From positions 1 through 23,370 of the forward strand of contig CAAGNV010000004.1 in NCBI GenBank assembly GCA_900771425.1: a stretch of DNA of 23,370 nt. Reading direction: 5' to 3'. This document shows positions 8,052-14,831 of this stretch, one piece after another. Position numbers and translations under genes: made by a program. The DNA comes from Bacteroidaceae bacterium. GTDB lineage: Bacteria; Bacteroidota; Bacteroidia; Bacteroidales; Bacteroidaceae. The notes beneath the pieces are model-generated. The model did no database searches. It was not told where the DNA came from and saw only the letters and a list, made by a program, of their open reading frames with translations. The first letter of the stretch is position 1; each line of letters opens with the position of its first letter.

Positions 8052-9860
8052 TTACTTTGCTTGTACTTTCAGTACGAAACCACCTCGCTCGAGGCATGGA
8101 ACGTCAATCTTGCCGCCTTTTGCCTTTACCTTGCTTATGCTGAACTCCTTTTGTGACTTGCCGTCAGCGAACAATGTACCGCTTGTTGCAGTCTTAGGAA
8201 GTACGTTGAGGTCGACGGTTATGGTGCGAGGAGTGTCTGTTCCGTTGATGCCGGCAATATACCATGTCTTGCCTTTAAGACGTGCAAGGCAGACGTAATC
8301 GCCCGGATAACCGCAGATGAGACGTGTGTCGTCCCAAGTTGAAGGCAGAGAACTCAGCAGTTCCTTCACTTGTTCAGGGAGTTCACGATAAGCGGACGGG
8401 CGGTCAGGCATGTGCTGACTGCCTGATTCGAAGAGGAACGGAAGTGCCAGCTCGTGTCCGTGGCTTGTGATGTGGGGATGCTGAGAATCGGTGAAAGTTC
8501 CAGGGGTGTAATCCATAGGACCTATTACGTTGCGGGTGAACGGAAGTGTGGCGTTGTGTGCAGCTGCCTTCTTGGTCAGTACAGGCAGGTTGTTGTACCA
8601 TTCAGCTCCGTAAACACCTTCGCAGGTAACTATGTTAGGGTAAGTTCGCTGCCATCCGTGAGGTATGGTTCCGCCATGAAAGTTGACGGTCAGATGATGC
8701 TTTGCTGCTGCCTTGGCAAGTGCCAGATAGTAGTCGGTCGTCTCTTGGGTGTCGTCGCGGAAGAAGTCAATCTTTACGCCCTTGACTCCCCATGAAGCAA
8801 TCTTTGCGAATTCGTTGTCGCGGTCTATAGGGTCATTGAGTTTTCCCTGAGGTGAAGGTGCACCAGGACCTACCCAGTTGGTGGTAGAGTTGTACCATAT
8901 CATCGGCTTGATGCCTTTTGACACGGCATACTTGACTACGTCCTCGATGGTTCCGCCTCGCATTACGTCCCATTCGGCATCGACCAAAGTATAAGGCCAC
9001 TTCATGTCAACGGCAAGGTCAACGTACTCCTTTAATATATTATACTCCTGCGAGCCGTGATTGTAGGCCCAGTATATCCATGAACTTACTCCAGACTCAA
9101 TCCAAGAAGGGTCGGAGTACTGGCAAGGGTCGGCTACATCTGTTATGAGAGTTGACTCCACCACGTCGGCAAGCGTACCTGCTATGAGTACGTGCCAGCC
9201 GCTATGCCAGCTTGAATTGCCAGGCTTAATCTCGCTAAACTGATTTACAGTATAGGTGTTACGGTCTTCTGCAGTGTTGCGCAGCATCGTACCGCAGTTG
9301 TTCTCAGGACTGTACGAGTCGCTTATTAGCATGAACTGCCCCTTTCCAAGTTCAAACAGGGCTGGGTAACTCCATTCGGTTATACGTTCTCCCTCAGGTG
9401 AGATTCCGCCTTTACACAGAGGGTAGAAGTTCTCGTAACCAGGACCAGTGTGCTTCTGCATCCAACGGTTTGCGTCTGCTGGAACATGGAATCGTGTGCC
9501 TTCGTCCTTGATTACTTCCCCTTCTTTCAGTTTCTTCAACTCATATCGGAAGGCATAGCCATCGTGGAACTGACGCATACGGACAAAAAGTGTGTCCTTC
9601 TGCGCATTGGTGATAGCATAAACCCGTTCCTTCCCCTTTTTGTAGCAATGTGAGCGCTTGCCCGTCAGCATGTAGTAGTCTTCCTCGATATCCTTTGGTT
9701 CGGTAACCTTCGAGGTGCGTGACTTGCTGTCCCACGAACGCATGTTGGTGGTAAGTCCGAAGTCGCCGTGCTTCATGATGTCATTGCCTGCGATGCTGAT
9801 GACCTGTGCGTTGGCTGTCATGGCTACGAACGGCAATAAGAATAGGAGTGAATGTCTCAT
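8052..9860 (-). CDS. GH97 alpha-galactosidase-type enzyme, exported
   Basis: The start at 9860 gives a clear signal peptide (MRHSLLFLLPF... ending TANAQ); the frame extends to 9947, but that stretch overlaps the preceding dehydrogenase gene and has no signal. The 602-residue product has the GH97 layout: N-terminal beta-sandwich, TIM barrel and C-terminal beta domain. GH97 contains inverting alpha-glucosidases (SusB) and retaining alpha-galactosidases. Here Asp365 in VKGVKIDFF and Glu414 in VTCEGVYG sit where the retaining enzyme BT1871 has its nucleophile and acid/base, and SusB lacks that Asp. I therefore favour alpha-galactosidase. The start lies 13 bases after the dehydrogenase stop, so this exported hydrolase is tied to the intracellular oxidation genes in one transcript. 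Confidence 0.9.
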   Translation of the reverse strand: MRHSLLFLLPFVAMTANAQVISIAGNDIMKHGDFGLTTNMRSWDSKSRTSKVTEPKDIEEDYYMLTGKRSHCYKKGKERVYAITNAQKDTLFVRMRQFHDGYAFRYELKKLKEGEVIKDEGTRFHVPADANRWMQKHTGPGYENFYPLCKGGISPEGERITEWSYPALFELGKGQFMLISDSYSPENNCGTMLRNTAEDRNTYTVNQFSEIKPGNSSWHSGWHVLIAGTLADVVESTLITDVADPCQYSDPSWIESGVSSWIYWAYNHGSQEYNILKEYVDLAVDMKWPYTLVDAEWDVMRGGTIEDVVKYAVSKGIKPMIWYNSTTNWVGPGAPSPQGKLNDPIDRDNEFAKIASWGVKGVKIDFFRDDTQETTDYYLALAKAAAKHHLTVNFHGGTIPHGWQRTYPNIVTCEGVYGAEWYNNLPVLTKKAAAHNATLPFTRNVIGPMDYTPGTFTDSQHPHITSHGHELALPFLFESGSQHMPDRPSAYRELPEQVKELLSSLPSTWDDTRLICGYPGDYVCLARLKGKTWYIAGINGTDTPRTITVDLNVLPKTATSGTLFADGKSQKEFSISKVKAKGGKIDVPCLERGGFVLKVQAK

Positions 9861-9873
9861 AGGTTGAGTATGA

Positions 9874-10887
9874 TTATAATTGAACCAGTATTCTGAAAAC
9901 TTTACCAGGTGCGGCATTCCATTGCTGCATAGCATCGAGTGCCTCATTTGGCAGAACTACCTTTGTGATGAATGGCTCGACGTTGAATCCGCCCTTGATG
10001 CGACCGATGACTGCCTCGAAGTCCTCTGGCATGGCATTGCGTGAACCGCGGATGGTCAGTTCTTTCTGTACGAAGAGTTTTGTAGTGAACGAGATGTCTT
10101 CCTTGGCATAGCCAATATATACGATACGTCCGGCAAAGCTTACCTCCTCGACGGCACTACGGTAAGTGAACGGATTGCCCACTGCCTCGATACATACCGT
10201 AGGACCGAACCCTTCGGTATATTTGCGTAACGTGTCGTGCAGGTCTTCGGTCTTGCTGTTGATGCCGTATGTGGCTCCTACGCTCTTTGCGATGTCGAGT
10301 TTCTCGTCATCAATATCTACGGCTATGACTTTTGCCCCACGAAGTGATGCGGCCACGATTGCTCCCATTCCGATCATTCCGCAGCCGAACACGCACACAT
10401 AGTCCTTCTCTGTGACCTGAGCTCGATTTACGGCATGGAAGCCTACGCTCATTGGTTCTATCATGGCGCAGTCGCGAGGACTGATGCCTTCTGCAGGAAT
10501 TACTTTCTGCCAAGGGAGAGTGAGGTACTCGCGCATGGCTCCGTTACGTTGAACGCCGAGTGTCTCGTTGTGCTCACATGCATTTGGCTGACCTGCACGG
10601 CATGAAGCGCATCCGCCGCAATTGGTATAAGGATTGACGGTCACGACCATTCCCGGCTTCAGGTTCTCGGGCACATCCTTGCCGACGGCTTCGATTGTGG
10701 CACCTATCTCATGACCTGGAATTACCGGTAACTTAACCATAGGATTGAATCCGCGGAAGGTGTTGAGGTCACTTCCGCAGAAACCTACGTAATTTATCTT
10801 GAGCAGCACTTCGCCGGCTGCTGCCTCAGGCTTCTCTATGTTCACTACTTCGAGTTTGCCTGCTTCTGGTATTTGTATTGCTTGCAT
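9874..10887 (-). CDS. Zinc-dependent dehydrogenase, L-galactonate 5-dehydrogenase-like
   Basis: This 337-residue medium-chain dehydrogenase is predicted to be cytoplasmic and NAD-linked. Catalytic zinc ligands are Cys37, His59-Glu60 and Glu144. Structural zinc ligands are Cys90, Cys93, Cys96 and Cys104. The Rossmann GCGMIG motif is at 168-173, and the second strand ends in an Asp (AVDID), which favours NAD. The QKELTIRGSRNAMPEDF segment resembles the matching segment of E. coli LgoD (YjjN), which oxidises L-galactonate to D-tagaturonate; that comparison is from memory. Together with the neighbouring reductase and lactonase, I infer it oxidises L-galactonate or L-fuconate. Sorbitol- or threonine-dehydrogenase-like activity remains possible. 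It is 13 bases from the permease gene. Confidence 0.88.
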   Translation of the reverse strand: MQAIQIPEAGKLEVVNIEKPEAAAGEVLLKINYVGFCGSDLNTFRGFNPMVKLPVIPGHEIGATIEAVGKDVPENLKPGMVVTVNPYTNCGGCASCRAGQPNACEHNETLGVQRNGAMREYLTLPWQKVIPAEGISPRDCAMIEPMSVGFHAVNRAQVTEKDYVCVFGCGMIGMGAIVAASLRGAKVIAVDIDDEKLDIAKSVGATYGINSKTEDLHDTLRKYTEGFGPTVCIEAVGNPFTYRSAVEEVSFAGRIVYIGYAKEDISFTTKLFVQKELTIRGSRNAMPEDFEAVIGRIKGGFNVEPFITKVVLPNEALDAMQQWNAAPGKVFRILVQL

Positions 10888-10900
10888 TGTTTGTTGTATG

Positions 10901-12148
10901 TTATTTTACTTTATAGCCTTTCCATCCGTACCAAGCACATACTGCAAAGCAAATCATAGGGATGAAATAAGCTATCTGATATACTTCTGGGTTGCTGTTC
11001 ATGACGTATGCCGTAAGTTGTGGCAGGCAGGCGTTGCCCACGATAGCCATGACGAGGAATGCAGAACCGCTCTTCGTGTCGTCGCCGAGGTCGGTGAGGG
11101 CGAGCGAGAACTGAGTAGGGTACATGATTGACATGAAGAACGAAACGGCCAGCATGGCATAAAGTCCTGTCATGCCGCCTACGCACATGATGAGCACGCA
11201 AAGGAGTACGTTGACGATGGCGTAAGTACAGAGCATGTTTGGAGGTGTGAAGCGTCCCATGAGCCATGTGCCTATCCAACGGCCTGCGAGGAAGCAGAGC
11301 ATGTAGAGGCCGAAGAATGTAGTTGCCGTAGATTCAGGCAGGCCTACGTACTTGCACGAATATACGAGGAAGAGACTGTTGATGGCAGTCTGTCCACCGT
11401 TATAGAAGAACTGGGCGATAACGCCGCCACGCAGATGACTGCGGCGAAGGACTCCGAAGTTGATGAGTTTCTTGCTCTCTCCCGAACCTTCGTTTGCCTC
11501 GTCTTCAACCTTTGGCAGTTTTGAGAATACGAATACTACGGCTATGACTATGAGGACGGCTGCGAGGATGAGGTAAGGCAACTTCATCGAGTCGGTCTCC
11601 GTCTGTATGAATCCTTCCCATCCGCCTGGGTAGTCGGCTGGTATCGTCTCGCGGGTGTAGTTGTCGTCACTGAGCACGAGCTTGCTGAGGAACATGGCTG
11701 CAATGAATGCTCCGAGGCCGTTGAACGACTGGGCGAGGTTCAGGCGTCGGGGTGCTGTCTTAGGGTCGCCGAGTGCCGTGACGTATGGGTTGGCTGCTGT
11801 CTCGAGGAAGCACATGCCGGTTGCAATGATGAACAAGACGCAGAGGTAAACTGGGTATTGCTTGACTGCTGCTGCAGGGAAGAACAGGAGCCCGCCTGCT
11901 GCTGCCAACAGAAGTCCGAACACGATGCCAGCCTTGTAGCTGAAGCGCTTCATGAACATGGCAATCGGTATAGGGAAGATGAAGTAAGCAAGCCAGTAGG
12001 CGCTCTCGGTAAAGGATGCTATGAACTCGTTGAGTTCGCAGGTCTTCATAAGCTGACGTATCATCGTCGGGAGCAGGTTGCTGCTTATTGCCCAAAGGAA
12101 GAAGAGGCAGAAGACGAGTATCAGTGGGATTAGGTTTTTCTGTTTCAT
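10901..12148 (-). CDS. FucP-like MFS sugar permease
   Basis: This 415-residue integral membrane protein has about 12 hydrophobic segments and resembles the L-fucose:proton symporter FucP. Shared landmarks are LFFLWA near the N-terminus, FPIPIAMFMKRFSYKAGI, and LETAANPYVT, whose Glu116 corresponds to the essential Glu135 of E. coli FucP. RLNLAQSFNGLGA and the tail segments also match. At the position of E. coli Asp46 this protein appears to have Pro27 (NLLPTMIRQ). FucP of E. coli accepts L-fucose and L-galactose, which fits the neighbours. The gene lies between the lactonase (25-base gap) and the dehydrogenase (13-base gap). The family is firm; the substrate is inferred. Confidence 0.9.
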   Translation of the reverse strand: MKQKNLIPLILVFCLFFLWAISSNLLPTMIRQLMKTCELNEFIASFTESAYWLAYFIFPIPIAMFMKRFSYKAGIVFGLLLAAAGGLLFFPAAAVKQYPVYLCVLFIIATGMCFLETAANPYVTALGDPKTAPRRLNLAQSFNGLGAFIAAMFLSKLVLSDDNYTRETIPADYPGGWEGFIQTETDSMKLPYLILAAVLIVIAVVFVFSKLPKVEDEANEGSGESKKLINFGVLRRSHLRGGVIAQFFYNGGQTAINSLFLVYSCKYVGLPESTATTFFGLYMLCFLAGRWIGTWLMGRFTPPNMLCTYAIVNVLLCVLIMCVGGMTGLYAMLAVSFFMSIMYPTQFSLALTDLGDDTKSGSAFLVMAIVGNACLPQLTAYVMNSNPEVYQIAYFIPMICFAVCAWYGWKGYKVK

Positions 12149-12173
12149 AAATTATTAATTTTCAAATGTCAAT

Positions 12174-13061
12174 TTATTCCGACATGTTTTTTATATAAGG
12201 TAGTTCAATTAGTTTGCCGAACCCGTAGAACCTTTGGGCATTCTGTCCGAGGAAGAGTGCCTTTTCGCTTTCCGAGAGTTCTTTCGATTTTGTTATGAAG
12301 TCGTACGACATTCGGTATGTGATGGCTGTTATGGTACGTGGATAGTCGCTTCCCCACATCAGCTTGTCCATTCCCACCATGTCGGCTGCTTCCTTGATTG
12401 AGCGTACGGCAGAAGGGTAGGGGTAGAACTCGCTGTTGTAGAGCCATGTGATTCCGCCCGACTCTATCATCACGTTCTCGTGGCGGGCAAGCATTACCTG
12501 CTGTTTCCAGCTTGGCGTGGTGACCATTCCGAAGTGGCCGATTGCTACTTTCAGGTCGGGACATTCCTGTATGACTTCATCCATCTGCTTGATTTGGACT
12601 TCGTTGTCACCCAGGCACATCGACAGTATCATGCCCTGGCGTTCCATGCCCTTGAATGCTTCGACCATTTCCTGCGAAGTGAGCGGCACGGTCAGCCGAT
12701 GACCGGGGATGGCAATGGCCCTGAATTCGTTCTTGGCCACGAGGTCGTTTATGCTGCCTGAGTCGGTAGCCAGTCCGCAGCAGAGGAATCGGTCGGGATA
12801 GCGTCTTTGCACGTCCTTGAGGTACTCGTCCTGACATCCGTCAATCACCTCCTGTACCACGACCGCGGCACTTACCTGTGCGTAGTTCATGTTACTGAGG
12901 AATATCTCAGCGGTGTTCTTGCCCTCGATCATGAACGGAGGCAGCATCTGCACCTCTTCGCCCATGAACAGGCTGCGTCCGTTGGTTGTGGTGCGGATGA
13001 CCTTGCCGTCAACCGTCGTGTCTTGATTCAGCCATAGGTGGCTGTGAGTGTCGATGATCAT
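12174..13061 (-). CDS. Amidohydrolase-2 family protein, probable sugar lactonase
   Basis: This 295-residue TIM-barrel metal hydrolase belongs to the PF04909/COG3618 group, which includes L-fucono-1,5-lactonase. I start at 13061, giving MIIDTHSHLWLN with the HxH metal motif at the first strand. The frame runs on to 13154, but the extra 31 residues come from a 9-bp repeat array and are probably untranslated. Further metal or catalytic residues are in AIGHFG and MWGSDYPR. Between an L-galactose dehydrogenase-like reductase and a FucP-like permease, hydrolysis of L-galactono- or L-fuconolactone to the acid is the most economical role. Other COG3618 members act on different lactones, or as decarboxylases, so the exact substrate is inferred. 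Confidence 0.85.
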   Translation of the reverse strand: MIIDTHSHLWLNQDTTVDGKVIRTTTNGRSLFMGEEVQMLPPFMIEGKNTAEIFLSNMNYAQVSAAVVVQEVIDGCQDEYLKDVQRRYPDRFLCCGLATDSGSINDLVAKNEFRAIAIPGHRLTVPLTSQEMVEAFKGMERQGMILSMCLGDNEVQIKQMDEVIQECPDLKVAIGHFGMVTTPSWKQQVMLARHENVMIESGGITWLYNSEFYPYPSAVRSIKEAADMVGMDKLMWGSDYPRTITAITYRMSYDFITKSKELSESEKALFLGQNAQRFYGFGKLIELPYIKNMSE

Positions 13062-13095
13062 AGTTTCAGTAGATTTGGGGATTGAGTGGGTTTGA

Positions 13096-13176
13096 GCAAT
13101 GGGGATAATGGGAATCATAGGACTTATGGGGCTTATGGGTCTTATTGGACTCATAAGGCTTTATAGGTCCCAATGG
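13096..13176. repeat. 9-bp tandem repeat, about 9 degenerate units
   Basis: Units of 9 bp run from 13096, with variants of CTTATGGGT such as ATCATAGGA, CTTATGGGG, CTTATTGGA and CTCATAAGG. The array fills most of the 123 bases between the reductase stop and the lactonase start. Because 9 is a multiple of 3, it reads through as a Pro/Ile-rich extension in frame with the lactonase. I treat it as intergenic. Confidence 0.85.
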
Positions 13177-13184
13177 TCTAAAGT

Positions 13185-14132
13185 CTAGGTATTGCTCCAG
13201 CTTACTCGTTTCTGGTCACCGATGATGTCCTGTACTTCCTTCACGAGGTTCCAGTCGATAGGCTCTTCTGCCCATTCGATGTTCTTCTTCACGTTCACAG
13301 GGTTAGCCGACGAGAAGAGTGTGGCAGCGATGCGTGGGTTGCTGATAGAGTACTGAATGGCGAGTTTCTCGATAGGGTAGCCCTTGGCCTTGCAATGTTG
13401 AGCGGCTTTCGTACATGCTTCGACCAATGGACGTGGTGCAGGGTGCCAGTCAGGAATGCCGCGTTCCGACAGGAGTCCCATCGACAGAGGCGATGCATTG
13501 ATGATGCCTATGCCCTTGCTCTCGAAGTAGTCGAGATAGTCGAGCAGCTTATCGTCGCACAGGCAATGGTGGCAGAAGTTGAGCACGCTCTCAACCACGC
13601 CTTCCTCGCAATGGTCGATGACCCACTTCTGGTTCTCGAGCTGCAGGTCGGTTATGCCTACGTGGCCCACTACGCCCTTCTTCTTCAGTTCGACAAGTGC
13701 AGGCAGAGTCTCGTCGCATACCTTCTGGAGCCCGCCCGGAAGCGAAGCCTGAAACTCGATGTCGTGTACGTTGATGAGGTCGATGTAGTCGATGCCCAGA
13801 CGTTCCATGCTCTCGTATACGCTTTCGGTAGCGCGCTTGGCAGAATAGTCCCATGTGTTAACCCCGTCCTTGCCGTATCGCCCGACCTTGGTCGAGAGGT
13901 AATACTTGTCGCGGGGAATCTCACGCAGAGCCTTGCCCAATACCGTCTCAGCCTTGTAATGACCATAATAAGGCGAAACATCGATAAAGTTCATACCGCC
14001 TTCGATAGCTGTGAACACAGCCTCGATAGCTTCCTTCTCCTTGATGTCGTGGAACACACCGCCGAGCGACGATGCTCCGAAGCTCAGGGCAGATATTTCA
14101 AGCCCTGTCTTTCCCAATAAATTCTTTTGCAT
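13185..14132 (-). CDS. Aldo/keto reductase, L-galactose/L-fucose dehydrogenase-like
   Basis: This 315-residue cytoplasmic aldo/keto reductase has the full catalytic tetrad: Asp51 and Tyr56 (FIDVSPYYG), Lys82 (STKVGRYG) and His123 (NVHDIEF). Blocks such as SFGASSLGGVF, SPYYGHYKAE, VHDIEF and GIGIINASPLSMGLLSERG match plant L-galactose dehydrogenase closely, as I recall that sequence; the block ends IPDWHPAP, matching PPEWHPA in the plant enzyme. That family oxidises C1 of L-galactose, and related bacterial enzymes act on L-fucose and other aldoses. It is the first gene of the run, with a promoter-like box upstream, and is followed by a probable lactonase, which is the expected next step. D-threo-aldose 1-dehydrogenase is an overlapping annotation for the same activity class. 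Confidence 0.88.
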   Translation of the reverse strand: MQKNLLGKTGLEISALSFGASSLGGVFHDIKEKEAIEAVFTAIEGGMNFIDVSPYYGHYKAETVLGKALREIPRDKYYLSTKVGRYGKDGVNTWDYSAKRATESVYESMERLGIDYIDLINVHDIEFQASLPGGLQKVCDETLPALVELKKKGVVGHVGITDLQLENQKWVIDHCEEGVVESVLNFCHHCLCDDKLLDYLDYFESKGIGIINASPLSMGLLSERGIPDWHPAPRPLVEACTKAAQHCKAKGYPIEKLAIQYSISNPRIAATLFSSANPVNVKKNIEWAEEPIDWNLVKEVQDIIGDQKRVSWSNT

Positions 14133-14192
14133 AATAGTTATGTTAGTTGTATTGATTTGATGATTATCGTTCGGGATACTATTTATCGGCTA

Positions 14193-14200
14193 CAAATGTA
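14193..14200 (-). promoter_or_regulatory. -7 box for the reductase-led operon
   Basis: The minus strand reads TACATTTG, an exact TAnnTTTG match, 61 bases upstream of the reductase ATG in AT-rich sequence. No clear TTTG is seen at the -33 distance. It is the best candidate start for the long minus-strand transcript. Confidence 0.5.
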
Positions 14201-14422
14201 CGCTATATAATTATAAAACCATAGGATTTTTGTATTATTTTAGTGGATTATACCAATATGTGCTCGTTTTCCTGCCGCATAAAACGTATTGACGCTTTAA
14301 CTTATGTGGAGCAATTGAAAATTATTACTAATAAAAACGGAATAATCGAAAAGCATATAGTCTTACAACGTATTTAAGTTGATTGCTAGAAAAAGTAGCA
14401 CTAAGAGTAACACGACCGCATC

Positions 14423-14576
14423 TTCAGTCCCGAAGCAGTGTACTTTCAGTCCCGAAACAGTGTACTTTCAGTCCCGAAGCAGTGTACCTTCAGCCTCGAA
14501 GCAGTGTACCTTCAGCCTCGAAGCAGTGTACCTTCAGTCTCGAAGCTGTGTACCTTCGGGCACGAAAACCCACTGC
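14423..14576. repeat. 22-bp tandem array, 7 units
   Basis: Units start at 14423, 14445, 14467, 14489, 14511, 14533 and 14555, exactly 22 bp apart. The core is CGAAGCAGTGTAC followed by YTTCAGYCY. Each unit carries a short inverted pair CTTC/GAAG around six bases; in the last unit it extends to CTTCG/CGAAG. The array lies between the divergent reductase and GH9 genes. Its sequence is unrelated to the array at 1313, yet the period is identical. All three plus-strand frames stay open across it because the 22-bp unit rotates frame, so the Ser/Tyr-rich ORFs here are not evidence of coding. Confidence 0.95.
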
Positions 14577-14598
14577 TTCTTGAGAAGACATATTTCAA

Positions 14599-14612
14599 AA
14601 AAAGTACTTTTT
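14599..14612. other. 14-bp perfect palindrome
   Basis: AAAAAGTACTTTTT is perfectly self-complementary and follows the 22-bp array by about 22 bases. It could be an operator or chance in AT-rich DNA. Apart from the array, this palindrome and the promoter boxes, I see nothing recognisable in the 699-base gap 14133-14831. Confidence 0.4.
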
Positions 14613-14728
14613 CAAGTGGGTTCAATCAATATGCGAAAATACATTGACAAAGTGTGTGTTCCCATACAAAAAACAAGCATTTGCCAAAAAAACTCCAGAC
14701 ACGGCACTTCTGTTCGGAAAATAATTAG

Positions 14729-14736
14729 TAAATTTG
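14729..14736 (+). promoter_or_regulatory. -7 box upstream of GH9
   Basis: TAAATTTG is an exact TAnnTTTG match on the plus strand, 95 bases before the chosen GH9 ATG at 14832, giving a leader of about 90 nt. The -33 element is weak (CTTCTG region). Confidence 0.45.
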
Positions 14737-14831
14737 ACGCGAATTAACCAAGTAAGAGCATGTCAGAGTCAATGTGGCACTATTGCAAGGCTAACAAAAA
14801 AGATACAACTAACCATGAAGCTTTTAAGATT

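Noticed and set aside
8035..8052. Terminator from the GTCAC/GTGAC hairpin plus T-run
   Set aside because: The stem is only five pairs and the T-run is on the plus strand, where no gene precedes it.
13062..13154. 31-residue N-terminal extension of the lactonase
   Set aside because: It is encoded mainly by a 9-bp repeat and precedes the conserved DTHSHLW start of the family; the ATG at 13061 is a better start.
14379..14747. Plus-strand open frames with Ser/Tyr-rich repeats
   Set aside because: They come from the 22-bp array, whose period is not a multiple of 3 and which lacks stops, so all three frames look open. There is no homology or signal.
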